59,381 bases of DNA from Ignisphaera sp. (lineage in GTDB: Archaea; Thermoproteota; Thermoprotei_A; Sulfolobales; Ignisphaeraceae). Both the position numbers and the translations under genes were made by a program. The notes under the pieces are model-generated. The model was not told the DNA's origin. It worked only from the letters and a program-made list of their open reading frames with translations, and did no database searches. Location of the stretch: contig JAJHQM010000003.1 of assembly GCA_020833345.1 (NCBI GenBank), positions 1 through 59,381 on the forward strand, written 5' to 3'. Numbering within the stretch: position 1 is the first letter of the stretch; the number at the start of each line of letters is the position of its first letter. This document shows, one piece after another, positions 18,997 through 29,215 of this stretch.

Positions 18997-20286
18997 ATGT
19001 CACTAAGAGAGTTTATACATTCACTTGATAAAGGAGATGTTGAAGATTATTCAAATTATGAATTGAATCCTATACTAGAACCTACACGAATGCTTCACTT
19101 AGCAGATAGAAATGAAAGAATTGTACTTTTCAGAGTTAAGAATGCTCAACAGTATGTATGTGTTGGTAATGTATTAAATAGTAGGAGAAGACTCTATGAA
19201 AGGGTATTAAATGTTAGAAAAGATGAAGAAGCGTATAAGAAGTTGTTAGAGTCTATAACTAGGCTTAGTAAGCCAAAGGAAGCAAGCTTCTTTAACTATT
19301 TCAAACCTGTTGCAGACTTTGACTTACATAACTTACCTTTCATAAAGTTTTACAATAATGATGGTGGAAGATACCTAACATCTGCAATATATATTGCGTG
19401 TTTAGATGAATTATGTAATATGTCTATACATAGAACTATGCTTGTATCAAAAGATTGTGTAGTGGCTAGAATAGTTCCTAGGCATTTAAGGTACATATAT
19501 GATGAATACAGGAAGAGAGGTTCTGATACTCCTGTAGCAATAGTTATAGGTGCGCACCCGGCTGTAGAGCTCATGGCAGCTTCCTCACCCCCTTTGGGAG
19601 TGTTTGAGTTACACTTAGTGCCAAACCTATTAGAATCTTTCACAATCGCCTATACACCTATATACCATATACCTGTACCCTCTATCGCCTCTGTAGTTCT
19701 TGAAGGAAAGATATCCTCAACTCAGTTCGTTAATGAAGGACCCTTCGTAGATTTGCTAGGACTATATGATGCTGTTAGGAAGGAGCCCTTGATAAAAGTA
19801 GAGGCAATGTATGTAAATACAGAAGAATATTTTCATGTAATACTGCCTTCAGGCAAGGAACACAAGCTTTTGCAGAGCTTTTATAGAGAGGCATTAGTAT
19901 GGCAATATGTTAGTAATGTCGTTCCTAAAGTTCACAAAGTTAGATTATTAGAAGCAGCAGGTTCTTGGCTCATTTTAGCAGTCTCTGTAACTAAAAATGT
20001 TGATGGCGATGCAAAGAACGCAATATTAGCCGCATTCTCGGCTCATCCAAGTGCCAAAGTTGTATTAATACTAGACGAGGATATAGATTTGGATTCTTCT
20101 AATGATATTTTGTGGGCCTTTGCAACGAGGTTTAGGGGTCGGGAAAGCATTGTTCTTATCGAAAAGAGCAGGTGTTCAACACTAGACCCCATATCTCCAA
20201 CCGGGGTCTGCGATAAGATGGGAATAGACCTTACAATACCCGTTTCTGCAAATAAAGATGTCTTTAAATATGTTAGAGTCCAGTGA
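18997..20286 (+). CDS. UbiD-family decarboxylase (probable trans-anhydromevalonate 5-phosphate decarboxylase)
   Basis: NMSIHRTMLVSKD, IGAHPAVELMAASSPPLG, EGPFVDLLGLYD, HPSAKVVLILDEDIDLDSSNDILWAFATR, STLDPISPTG. Confidence 0.8.
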   Translation: MSLREFIHSLDKGDVEDYSNYELNPILEPTRMLHLADRNERIVLFRVKNAQQYVCVGNVLNSRRRLYERVLNVRKDEEAYKKLLESITRLSKPKEASFFNYFKPVADFDLHNLPFIKFYNNDGGRYLTSAIYIACLDELCNMSIHRTMLVSKDCVVARIVPRHLRYIYDEYRKRGSDTPVAIVIGAHPAVELMAASSPPLGVFELHLVPNLLESFTIAYTPIYHIPVPSIASVVLEGKISSTQFVNEGPFVDLLGLYDAVRKEPLIKVEAMYVNTEEYFHVILPSGKEHKLLQSFYREALVWQYVSNVVPKVHKVRLLEAAGSWLILAVSVTKNVDGDAKNAILAAFSAHPSAKVVLILDEDIDLDSSNDILWAFATRFRGRESIVLIEKSRCSTLDPISPTGVCDKMGIDLTIPVSANKDVFKYVRVQ

Positions 20287-20292
20287 TTTTCT

Positions 20293-21465
20293 ATGTATCT
20301 TTCAGGTATTGAAGAAAAAATGCTCAATGGTGAATATGGTGAAGTTATAGAAAAAGCAATGAAAGTTATAGTTAAAGTTGGTGAAACACTTGGAGCTGAG
20401 AGGCTTGTAGAAATAAGTCATGCACATGTTTCAGGAGTCTCTTATTTTAATATAGGTGATGAAGGTCTCGAGCTACTGGAGGATCTCAGCAATAGAGGTG
20501 CAAGAGTCTTAGTTTATACATCAGCAAATCCGTATTCCTTTGCAGGCTCAGCCCTATACAAGGACAGTTCACTACTTGAAAAACAGATGAGAATAGTGAA
20601 GAGCTTAATAAAAATGGGTGTAGACCCAAATAGCTTTACATGTACTCCGTATAAGCTTAGAAAACCTGGTATAGGGGAGCACTTAGCATGGGCGGAATCA
20701 AGTGCAGTAATCTATGCAAATAGCGTCTTAGGAGCAAGAACAAATAGAGAGAGTGGGCTAACAGCATTAATGGCAGCCTTAGTTGGAAGAACATACTATG
20801 CTGATATGCATAAGATAGAGAATAGAAAGGCTTGTGAAGAAGTGGTGGTGTTGTTTGATATCAATTCGATTCTCATTGCAAGTCTTCTCGGTCTCTACAT
20901 AGGTAAAGTGGCGCAATGCATTCCTTACATTAGGGCTAGGTATAGGGCAGAAAGTGAACTTATATTTGACTTGATGGTGAGAAACATGCTAGCCTCAATA
21001 TCTGCAACATCAGATTTACCGATGGCAGTGTTAGAAGGTGTAACACCTCAACATACATATGTTATAGAAAGAAGTGAAATCATATCTGTAAATCTCAAGG
21101 AACTTGAGGATATGGATTTAAAATGTTATAGCGACACTATGCTCATAGGGTGTCCTCATGTGACATTAGACGAACTTAAACTACTATTAATGGATAGACA
21201 CTTGGATTTGTTAAAGAAACAAGGCATTCAAAGAATTATTGTAACAGTACCTAAATATATTGAAAAGCGTGATAATGAAGTTAATGCGCTTATACAAAGA
21301 ATGAGAGAAAAGTACTCAATAGAAGTTCAAATTCTACCAGGAGGCTGTGCAGTAGTGTCAAATTTGAGGTTTCTAAACTTTATGACTATAGCCACACCAC
21401 ATGGTAAGGCATTACATTATCTTCAAAATTTAGCAGGTGTAAAACCTTGTACAATTCATGTATAA
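20293..21465 (+). CDS. Aconitase X catalytic subunit (probable phosphomevalonate dehydratase large subunit)
   Basis: MYLSGIEEKMLNGEYGEVIEKAMKV, SHAHVSGVSYFNIGDEGLELLEDL, GCPHVTLDEL. Confidence 0.88.
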   Translation: MYLSGIEEKMLNGEYGEVIEKAMKVIVKVGETLGAERLVEISHAHVSGVSYFNIGDEGLELLEDLSNRGARVLVYTSANPYSFAGSALYKDSSLLEKQMRIVKSLIKMGVDPNSFTCTPYKLRKPGIGEHLAWAESSAVIYANSVLGARTNRESGLTALMAALVGRTYYADMHKIENRKACEEVVVLFDINSILIASLLGLYIGKVAQCIPYIRARYRAESELIFDLMVRNMLASISATSDLPMAVLEGVTPQHTYVIERSEIISVNLKELEDMDLKCYSDTMLIGCPHVTLDELKLLLMDRHLDLLKKQGIQRIIVTVPKYIEKRDNEVNALIQRMREKYSIEVQILPGGCAVVSNLRFLNFMTIATPHGKALHYLQNLAGVKPCTIHV

Positions 21466-21866
21466 GGCTTGAGAATGTTGTAACGTTGAAGGAAGGAGTT
21501 GCCTCAGGCCAAATAGTTAAGGTTTCTACTTTGTCGTTTTTAGGAGATGTTGATAGACAGAGTGGAAGAATAATTTCTCAAGATGTAGGTAATTATGGTA
21601 GGGTGATCAAAGACGCTATACTAATTACTAAGAGGTTTCGAGGTAGCACTGTAGGTGTATATGTACTTTACTCTATGTGCAAAAGAGGATTAGCACCTAA
21701 AGCTATATTGATGTGCAGACCAGATCCCGTAGTAATAAGTGGCATTATTTTATGCGACATTCTTGGCGTAAGCAATATACCTGAGAATGTCTATGAAAAA
21801 GTTCCTGACGGTGTTAATGCTATATTAAAGTGTGATAAGAATGCAATAGAGCTGTGCTTTACTTAA
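21447..21866 (+). CDS. Aconitase X swivel domain (probable phosphomevalonate dehydratase small subunit)
   Basis: GVASGQIVKVSTLSFLGDVDRQSGRIISQ; overlaps large-subunit ORF; RGSTVGVYVLYSMCKRGLAPKAI. Confidence 0.85.
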   Translation: MYNSCIRLENVVTLKEGVASGQIVKVSTLSFLGDVDRQSGRIISQDVGNYGRVIKDAILITKRFRGSTVGVYVLYSMCKRGLAPKAILMCRPDPVVISGIILCDILGVSNIPENVYEKVPDGVNAILKCDKNAIELCFT

Positions 21867-21883
21867 TTTTGAAAAAGCTGTCT

Positions 21884-23194
21884 TTACAAAACGCATTTGC
21901 TTGCTATTCCTTTATCTGTCCAGTCCTCCCCTACAACAATTCTACCTATATCTAGACCCTTGACCTCTCCCTCATATTCAGTTAAGACACATACTTTTTG
22001 CTCCATAAAATCCACACTCTCAATAATTCCTATTCCCACTTCTTCAAGCGAATTATTGAGTAACGCTACAAGAACTCCTTTGGTATTTGATGGCCTAACT
22101 ACATAAACATCATCATGATTTATAGCAATTCTTTCTACTTTCACATCATCAGGTACGGCCATAACTATAGCGTCATTATATCGACTTAGCATTAGTACTG
22201 GTATTTTCAATTCTTTTTGCAATTTTTCATGAAGTTCTTGGTCAAGAGCCCCATTGAAAAGACAGGAATTTAGTAATGCTACTTCATTTAGTTTGAAGCA
22301 CCTTCGCTTAGCTCTTTGAAAGTAATTCATATAGTTAACTCTTCTAAGGTGTCTACGATCATCTCTATCTCTCTTTCTTACTACTTTTGGTGTAGGAGCG
22401 CAATATGCTTTGGAACTAGAGAACTTGCTTAAAACGCTGGTTAAGTAATTGCAAGATTCGTTACCCATTATTATAATGTTATCTGGTTTTAAATTCTTTA
22501 TTAGTTGTAATTTGTATTGTATAGCTCCAAAATCTCCAAACCATCCATCCGTGTTTATTATAATTACTTGCGAATTCTTTTCTTCTGCAAGTCTTACCAG
22601 CTCTAATATAGATGAAAGTAGCTTTACTATTGCAGCGCCATATGATGGCGATAGAAATCCTATGAAACGCATAACGTCTCCCGTAAGCTCTCTTAGCCAT
22701 AGCACCTTTCTGTCAATGAATTTCATAGCTATAAAGCCTGGAGGTGCTAGATCACATTGACCTATATCAGCGTCTATTAAAGCTACTTTGAGGCCTTTTT
22801 CAAGAGCTAAGTTAGATAATAGAGTTGCAAATGAGGTTTTGCAACTCTCAACATAACCAAGTATAACTACCTTCCCTCTACGTTCAACTATTTCCTGTCC
22901 TATAGACTCCCATACGTCTATTGGTTCCTCGCCTGGTAACGGCTCTTCAACTCTGCCTCCTTCACCAATAACAACATTAATAGTACTTGGCTCAAGTATT
23001 TTTAAAGCATAACTTCGAAATCTGTGAATCCAGATCTCCTTACCGGCATCTAATTCTATTCCTAGTATTCTAATACGTCCATTCTCAACATGAATCCTTA
23101 TAGGTCCTATTACCCTTAACAGTCTTCCTTTATCTATAGAAACTCTCGCACTAACAACGTCTATTGTTCGTTGAGCTTGCAGTGCTGCTATCAT
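21884..23194 (-). CDS. Polynucleotide 5'-hydroxyl kinase (Clp1/Grc3 family)
   Basis: VVILGYVESCKTSFATLLSN, VALIDADIGQCDLAPPGFIA. Confidence 0.85.
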   Translation of the reverse strand: MIAALQAQRTIDVVSARVSIDKGRLLRVIGPIRIHVENGRIRILGIELDAGKEIWIHRFRSYALKILEPSTINVVIGEGGRVEEPLPGEEPIDVWESIGQEIVERRGKVVILGYVESCKTSFATLLSNLALEKGLKVALIDADIGQCDLAPPGFIAMKFIDRKVLWLRELTGDVMRFIGFLSPSYGAAIVKLLSSILELVRLAEEKNSQVIIINTDGWFGDFGAIQYKLQLIKNLKPDNIIIMGNESCNYLTSVLSKFSSSKAYCAPTPKVVRKRDRDDRRHLRRVNYMNYFQRAKRRCFKLNEVALLNSCLFNGALDQELHEKLQKELKIPVLMLSRYNDAIVMAVPDDVKVERIAINHDDVYVVRPSNTKGVLVALLNNSLEEVGIGIIESVDFMEQKVCVLTEYEGEVKGLDIGRIVVGEDWTDKGIASKCVL

Positions 23195-23249
23195 GACCTG
23201 GTCCCATTTCGTAACTGTGCTATGTAGCTCTGCACTACATTACTTTACT

Positions 23250-23801
23250 TTATTTCTGCTCATAAATTTTACATGACTTCATCGCTATATTTAGTGCTGC
23301 AAAAGAGTCTTTGTCTGACCTTACTTCTTCATAAGTAATTGTTTTAGAAGTATTGTATTCAGAGACAAGCTCTACTACAACTCCCTGTGGAAGCTCTTTA
23401 TTTAACTTATCTATAAACAACTCAAAATCTCTATGAATTATCGCAGTTGGAATTCCTATTCTGACTATTTTCTTTGCAGCCTCAATATTACTAAAGAAGA
23501 ACTTGAGTATTTGTATAACTTCTTTTTCACTTCTATGCTTATTCATATAGATAATCTCCGAGTTTGCCAAGAGCGCTACACCTATTGACTTGCCGTAGTC
23601 TATACCCGCCGTGAGTACATGTACTTTGCTGCTCTCTAATTTTGTGTAAATAACTGCCTTTATTATAGCGCTTTCCACATTATCAGCATCGATATTTACA
23701 ATCTTAACGTTGTTTAAATTTAAGAAAGGGCGTATGTACTCTAATCCCTCTCTATCAGCTATAACAACGCCTGTTAACTGTAATTTTACATCAGGGTCCA
23801 C
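23250..23801 (-). CDS. Archaeal protein with RNase H/RuvC-like motif; true N-terminus probably about 40 codons upstream
   Basis: VHVLTAGIDYGKSIGVALLANSEII, SDKDSFAALNIAMK; upstream in-frame DKRIIVSIYNPRLLYRVVELLKSFNVVYQG. Confidence 0.55.
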   Translation of the reverse strand: MDPDVKLQLTGVVIADREGLEYIRPFLNLNNVKIVNIDADNVESAIIKAVIYTKLESSKVHVLTAGIDYGKSIGVALLANSEIIYMNKHRSEKEVIQILKFFFSNIEAAKKIVRIGIPTAIIHRDFELFIDKLNKELPQGVVVELVSEYNTSKTITYEEVRSDKDSFAALNIAMKSCKIYEQK

Positions 23802-23914
23802 CCCTTGATATACAACATTAAATGATTTTAGAAGCTCTACAACCCTGTATAGTAGTCTAGGATTGTAAATAGAAACAATGATTCTTTTATCTTGTTTTAA
23901 GATGCCTATTCCGA

Positions 23915-23985
23915 TCCCCCATCAGCCCAGATTTACGCAGACCTCACATCACTTTTCAGTTCCCGGATTCTTCTTCATCTATTAG
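23915..23985 (-). ncRNA. Possible C/D-box sRNA
   Basis: Reverse strand: TAGATGA-AGAAGAATCCGGGAA-CTGA-AAA-GTGATGT-GAGGTCTGCGTAAATCTGGG-CTGA; C and C' imperfect. Confidence 0.4.
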
Positions 23986-24124
23986 ATTAATTTAATTTTC
24001 AAGTTAATATGCTTTAATATTGTAATGATAATTACTTAAAGAAGCTCACATATAATCATGGTTAAGATTTATAACTCCTCCTTAAAATTACAGTGTAGCT
24101 TAGTAAATACTGAGCGATGTTACT

Positions 24125-24709
24125 ATGTTAACTAAACTGCGTCCCTTTATCATGAAATTTATTGCCTCATTAGCACAGCATATTGATGTTGATCCGAATA
24201 ACATTACGTTAATAGGATTAACACTTTCATTTTTTGTTATAATATTTGCAAGTATTGAAAGCTTAAAAATCATGGTACCCATAATGATTGCTTTCTCTAG
24301 TATTGCTGATATGCTTGATGGTGCTGTTGCAAGAGTTAAGAATAGAGTTACTGTATGGGGTGGTGTATTAGATTCTTTTTGTGATAGAATTGAGGAGTTT
24401 AATTATTTGCTTTCCTTAATGATACTAGGAGTGGATTCTCTTCTACTCTATTTTGTAATGCTTATATCGTTTTTAATCAGTTACTTGAGGGTTCTAGGTG
24501 AAAAGCTAGGGGTAAAAGTTGAGGGAGTAGGTATTTTGGAGCGCGGAGAAAGGGTTATATTGATATTAATATCTTCTCTTGTGATTGTAGTCAGCGAAAG
24601 CTATGGAATTACAATAGCAAAAATTGTATTGTTAACAATGGCATTTCTGGGCATAATTACAGTTATTCAAAGGCTTTACCATATATTTAAAGCGTTGAGT
24701 AAATCATAA
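24125..24709 (+). CDS. CDP-alcohol phosphatidyltransferase (archaetidylinositol-phosphate-synthase-like)
   Basis: DGAVARVKNRVTVWGGVLDSFCDR = DGx2AR..Gx3Dx3D. Confidence 0.88.
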   Translation: MLTKLRPFIMKFIASLAQHIDVDPNNITLIGLTLSFFVIIFASIESLKIMVPIMIAFSSIADMLDGAVARVKNRVTVWGGVLDSFCDRIEEFNYLLSLMILGVDSLLLYFVMLISFLISYLRVLGEKLGVKVEGVGILERGERVILILISSLVIVVSESYGITIAKIVLLTMAFLGIITVIQRLYHIFKALSKS

Positions 24710-24988
24710 TCTCGTAACTTTCTTTCTCTCTTCTTCTGCTCTGACCTTTATAATACCATAGAATATTGCACAGTTAATACAATAGCATTTTGTAACGGGA
24801 TACCTCATGATTATAGCCCCTTTCTTCTCTAACTCAGTAGCTAGCTGAGGATCTACAGGTGAATACATTCTAGTTACACAAATTGCCTTATCCTCAGGTA
24901 TGAGAGCACCACAATTATCGCAATGTACTCTTGTTACAGACCCCTTATCTCCCTTCCTTCTGCCTCTATTTTCCCTCTTCTTTGGCAT
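24704..24988 (-). CDS. rps26e: 30S ribosomal protein eS26
   Basis: RGRRKGDKGSVTRVHCDNCGALIPEDKAI...YCINCAIFYGIIKVRAEEERK. Confidence 0.9.
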   Translation of the reverse strand: MPKKRENRGRRKGDKGSVTRVHCDNCGALIPEDKAICVTRMYSPVDPQLATELEKKGAIIMRYPVTKCYCINCAIFYGIIKVRAEEERKKVTRL

Positions 24989-25200
24989 TCAAGGGCACCC
25001 ATAATATGTGTGACATTCATGACAATTCTATTTGCACTACTAGTTTAAAAACTATAATTAAGTTGAGAACGTATATTGTGAACCTAACTATACTGTAATG
25101 AGGTAATCATAGGTTTGTCATCCAGACTTCTACTTTATGATTATAATACTTCCCATGTCTTTATGTGTGGAGTGACAATAACTTATCGCCTGAAAATAAA

Positions 25201-26676
25201 TCAATATTTCTTAGCTATAGCTATTACAGCCTTTGCTTGATTATTGCAGAAACCACATTGTGTTCCTTTAAATAGATCTAAGCTAATGTTGAGCTTCTTT
25301 AACGATTCTTCCATAACCTCTCCTATTACGTCAACTCCTTCGATGCCTTGCATTTTACTGTAAACACACCTTTCATCTCCACACCAAGGCATTAAAACAA
25401 CTCCTCCTAGTTCTTTCAATATCTTCGCTGCTTCCTCTATACTCTTAGATATTCTAATGTTTGAAATGAGTTCTTTCCATGCCCTTGCTGCAAGGGCTTG
25501 TGCTATCTCAGTGAGCATTACATGGACTCTTTCAACTAATTGTTGTGCCGGTACTATTTCTCTCTTGACCTTATCACGTCTAAACACCGTCACAGTGTTA
25601 TTTGTGATTTCACGTACCCCAACTTCAATTCTCAATGGAACTCCCTTTAACTCCCACTCAAAGAACTTCTCAGCGGGTCTCATATCATCTCTTAAGTCTA
25701 GATATACCCGTATACCATTTTCACGCAGAGCCTTTGCTACATTATTACAATACTCAATTACCATATCTTTTGCATCTTCCTGGTAAATTGGTATCACAAC
25801 AGCTTGGTAAGGTGCAACTAGTGGTGGCAAAATGAGGCCCTTTTCATCGCTATGAAAAGCTATAATTGAAGCTATAACCCTTTCAGATATACCGTAACTT
25901 GTCTGCCACGCATAGTCTATTGATTCATCCCTCTTCTGAATTTTAACATCAAAAACCTTTGTAAATGTTTGCCCAAGATTATGCACTGTTCCTATTTGAA
26001 CAGCTCTCTTATCTGGGAATATAGTGTCAAAGGCTATTGTATAAATGGCTCCAGCAAATTTATCCCATTGAGGTCTTCTAGACACTATGTAGGGTATTCC
26101 TAACATGTCAAAAAACTTTGCATATATATTTATAGCCTCTCTTATTTGCTCTTCGCTACTCTCAAAGCTCTCATGAACTGTATGCGCCTCTTTAAATGTT
26201 GTGACCTCCCTTACCCTAATCATAGGCTTTGTCATTTTTGTCTCATATCTAAATATGCTAACAATTTGATAGTATTTCTTAGGTAATTGCTTGTAGCTTT
26301 TAATCCATAAGCTCTCCATATAGCTAATTGTGGTTTCACTTGTGGGTCTCAATGCTAGCTTTACATCTAATTCCTCTAATCCTGCTTTAGTAATCCAAAA
26401 CACCTCTCCTTCAAAACCTCTTACATGCTCACTTTCTTTTGCAAATAGTGTTTCAGGTATCAGCAATGGCAATAGTATTTCCTCATGCCCAGTCTCATCT
26501 AGAAGCATTCTAATCAATTCAATAACTCTTCTTCTAATTTGAAAGCCGTATGGAAGCCATATACCCGTTCCCTTAATAGGGTATCTTCCATAATCATATA
26601 TTTCAGCCTCTGAAATAATCCAGCTAAACCACTCACTAAAGCTTTCACCATATTTTTGAGGTCTTTGCATGTCCAC
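25201..26676 (-). CDS. proS: Prolyl-tRNA synthetase (archaeal/eukaryal type)
   Basis: [70 protein letters not shown]. Confidence 0.97.
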   Translation of the reverse strand: MDMQRPQKYGESFSEWFSWIISEAEIYDYGRYPIKGTGIWLPYGFQIRRRVIELIRMLLDETGHEEILLPLLIPETLFAKESEHVRGFEGEVFWITKAGLEELDVKLALRPTSETTISYMESLWIKSYKQLPKKYYQIVSIFRYETKMTKPMIRVREVTTFKEAHTVHESFESSEEQIREAINIYAKFFDMLGIPYIVSRRPQWDKFAGAIYTIAFDTIFPDKRAVQIGTVHNLGQTFTKVFDVKIQKRDESIDYAWQTSYGISERVIASIIAFHSDEKGLILPPLVAPYQAVVIPIYQEDAKDMVIEYCNNVAKALRENGIRVYLDLRDDMRPAEKFFEWELKGVPLRIEVGVREITNNTVTVFRRDKVKREIVPAQQLVERVHVMLTEIAQALAARAWKELISNIRISKSIEEAAKILKELGGVVLMPWCGDERCVYSKMQGIEGVDVIGEVMEESLKKLNISLDLFKGTQCGFCNNQAKAVIAIAKKY

Positions 26677-26699
26677 AGCTCTTCACACCATACCTGAAG

Positions 26700-27506
26700 T
26701 TATTGACCACTCTTAATTACTTTTCTGGCAAAGAGTATGAAACCTGTGTGACCCACCATATAAGTTGCTGGTCTAATAGATTTCCTTGATAACTCTATTT
26801 CCCTAAGAAGTATTTCACAAGCTCTCACATCTACAAATCCCTTATGTTCGTCCATAGCCTCAAAAAGCCTTATTAATTGTTGCATTGTCGGAATGAAAAA
26901 TGCTATAGGAGCTGAGGGCTTTAATGCAGTGTATATAGTATCTAATGCTTCCCAAGGATCAGGTATGTCTATAATTGCTGCATCCAAATCTTTTTCATCA
27001 ACACCTTTCTTAATGTCACCATGCTTTATAGTGACATACTTATCTAACCCCAATTTCATCAAATTACTCTTAGCAACCTCTATAAACTCTTTTCTGCTCT
27101 CATAACCAAAAACATGCCCTTGAGGCTTAACAAAATGTGCTAAAACCGCTGTAGTGTTACCAGAGCCTACTCCTGCCTCTAAAACCTTGCATCCGGGTTC
27201 GAGCCCAAGCATTAAAACTATGAACCCGAGATCCTTTGGATAAATTATTTGTGTAACTCGCTTAATACCCCTCTCTAAGTAATCGATGAGCAGGGGCTGT
27301 AAAATCCATGCCTTAACATTTAGCGTAGTTACTACTTGACTTCCTATCTCCTTCTTAATAATGTCATCAATAAGTATTACCCCCTTATCCGATGCCACCT
27401 TCTTGCCTTGCTCTACTCTAACCAAAAACTTTCTCCTACTATCAAAGTATATTAGAACCTCTCTACCATATTCTATTGTATTTCTGCGGCTCAGCATTGA
27501 TGTCAT
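26700..27506 (-). CDS. trmI: tRNA (adenine-N1)-methyltransferase TrmI
   Basis: VTQIIYPKDLGFIVLMLGLEPGCKVLEAGVGSGNTTAVLAHFV, AAIIDIPDPWEALD. Confidence 0.92.
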   Translation of the reverse strand: MTSMLSRRNTIEYGREVLIYFDSRRKFLVRVEQGKKVASDKGVILIDDIIKKEIGSQVVTTLNVKAWILQPLLIDYLERGIKRVTQIIYPKDLGFIVLMLGLEPGCKVLEAGVGSGNTTAVLAHFVKPQGHVFGYESRKEFIEVAKSNLMKLGLDKYVTIKHGDIKKGVDEKDLDAAIIDIPDPWEALDTIYTALKPSAPIAFFIPTMQQLIRLFEAMDEHKGFVDVRACEILLREIELSRKSIRPATYMVGHTGFILFARKVIKSGQ

Positions 27507-27700
27507 ATATCATCACTTCTATAATACCAGCCTTCATCATCACCGATCTAAAAACAGCTATTTCATTACTTAATACTTTAAATGCCAAATTAGTTTATAG
27601 TAAGATGCAAAAGTACAAGAAAATTACATAAAATGCTATAATAGATAATACGCAGTTTAATCAGCTTCTACTTACTTTTACTCATTTAGCTTGCCCATGT

Positions 27701-27913
27701 CTATATTTCCCTCAGAACCTCTATAACTTTAGACTTAGCATTTTTTCTCTTAGTTTTCTCTAAGCTTGCTTCTGACTCCCACAATTCTCTCCTTAACAAC
27801 TCCCTTATAGCTGTTCTTATCACTTCACTTCTTGATGAATACCTGCCCATCCTCACTAATTCGTCTATTGCTTCTAAATATGTTTCAGGCATCTTTACTG
27901 TAACGATGCGCAT
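27701..27913 (-). CDS. Ribbon-helix-helix (CopG-like) transcriptional regulator
   Basis: [44 protein letters not shown]. Confidence 0.88.
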   Translation of the reverse strand: MRIVTVKMPETYLEAIDELVRMGRYSSRSEVIRTAIRELLRRELWESEASLEKTKRKNAKSKVIEVLREI

Positions 27914-28016
27914 ATTGTATCTACACCACCTACCTATTTATGATAATTATAATTTATAAGCAAGAGCACTGCTAAACTATCTTTGAGAATACCTTATATA
28001 AAGTGAGGCTGAAATA

Positions 28017-28331
28017 ATGGGTACAAAGGGAGGTAAGCCTCTTTCAACCTTAGAAAAAAGGCAGCGAAAACTTGTAAAAGAAGAAGCTAAGAAGGCTGTA
28101 AAGGAAGAGAAAAAGGAGAAGGCAGTGGCAACAATCAGCTTAGACCCGGCAATGATTACAAAAGCCCTTGAAGAGGTAAGTAATGCAAGTTTTGCAACAC
28201 CATACACTCTTTCACAGAAACTTGGGGTAAAGTATAGTATGGCTAAGAAATTAATAAAAGAACTGGCTAAAAACAGTAGTGCAAAAATATTAGCGAAAAA
28301 CAGACGCGTAATTCTTATATCCAAGAAATAG
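28017..28331 (+). CDS. rps25e: 30S ribosomal protein eS25
   Basis: MGTKGGKPLSTLEKRQRK, TPYTLSQKLGVKYSMAKKLIKELA. Confidence 0.88.
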   Translation: MGTKGGKPLSTLEKRQRKLVKEEAKKAVKEEKKEKAVATISLDPAMITKALEEVSNASFATPYTLSQKLGVKYSMAKKLIKELAKNSSAKILAKNRRVILISKK

Positions 28332-28405
28332 GGCAAAGTTTATTTTAATTTACAAGTTCTTAAACTACTCTAATAAATTAATACGAGTTTTAAGTTAACT
28401 CATTG

Positions 28406-29215
28406 CTATTGCAGTAATTTTTTCAAGACCCTTAAAAATCTCCTTCTTTCTGCTATAATCATGGAGTTATTCCGTGATCTCACATTTATATCCAATACCA
28501 CTACCCTTTCATCCATTTTATCAACTCTCTCTATATCATCTCCCTCTTCGCTTATTACAACTGTTGGTACAACAGCTAAAATCTCTTGTCTATGCGTGTA
28601 AATACCTCCTACAATTATGGTCACACTTCTACTTTCTAACGCCCTGGCCTTAGCCATTAATTGCTGTTTTGCAACATCGTTCACAAAGTGAGGGAAAAAC
28701 ACTGTTATATTAGGGTTTAAGATTGAAAGCGCTAGAGCGACATCAGGATAAAATATGTCTTCAGCTATGTAAACCCCCACCTTTAAATTGACTGAATCTA
28801 TGTAGGGAATTTCATTATATCCGCTAACCCCTCCTCTAACTGAAACTTGTCTTACAACTTTCTTTACTTCAGAATTTGATATAAATACTGCTGATCTATA
28901 AAGCCTAGAACCCCTTCGCTCAAGTATAGGGCCTGCTAAAAGAGTTACAGCATATTTTCTATTTATGTTAATTAACTCCTCTACTGTAGGACCTGGTATT
29001 AGTTCTCCATTAACTTTGACGCCTTTTCTAACTATTCCTTCATATAGTGCAATGCCATTTAGCATTTGCGGTAAGATTATCATCTTTACGTGTTCATCGT
29101 GTTGCAAAATCCTTTCTATTGCTTTAGAAACTCTTTCTATATTCCTTTTCCTTGCATTCAACTCTATGAATGTGTGTATTACTGCAATTCTTATAGCTCT
29201 TTCGTTTAAGAGCAT
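28406..29215 (-). CDS. Carbon-nitrogen hydrolase (nitrilase superfamily)-like
   Basis: IRIAVIHTFIELNARKRNIERVSKAIERI, IILPQMLN, GVYIAEDIFYPDVALALS; catalytic triad looks divergent. Confidence 0.65.
   Translation of the reverse strand: MLLNERAIRIAVIHTFIELNARKRNIERVSKAIERILQHDEHVKMIILPQMLNGIALYEGIVRKGVKVNGELIPGPTVEELININRKYAVTLLAGPILERRGSRLYRSAVFISNSEVKKVVRQVSVRGGVSGYNEIPYIDSVNLKVGVYIAEDIFYPDVALALSILNPNITVFFPHFVNDVAKQQLMAKARALESRSVTIIVGGIYTHRQEILAVVPTVVISEEGDDIERVDKMDERVVVLDINVRSRNNSMIIAERRRFLRVLKKLLQ

Noticed and set aside
27490-27550. Two GTGATGA boxes on the minus strand near the trmI start
   Set aside because: No correct D' box between them and the second would lie in coding sequence; architecture incomplete.
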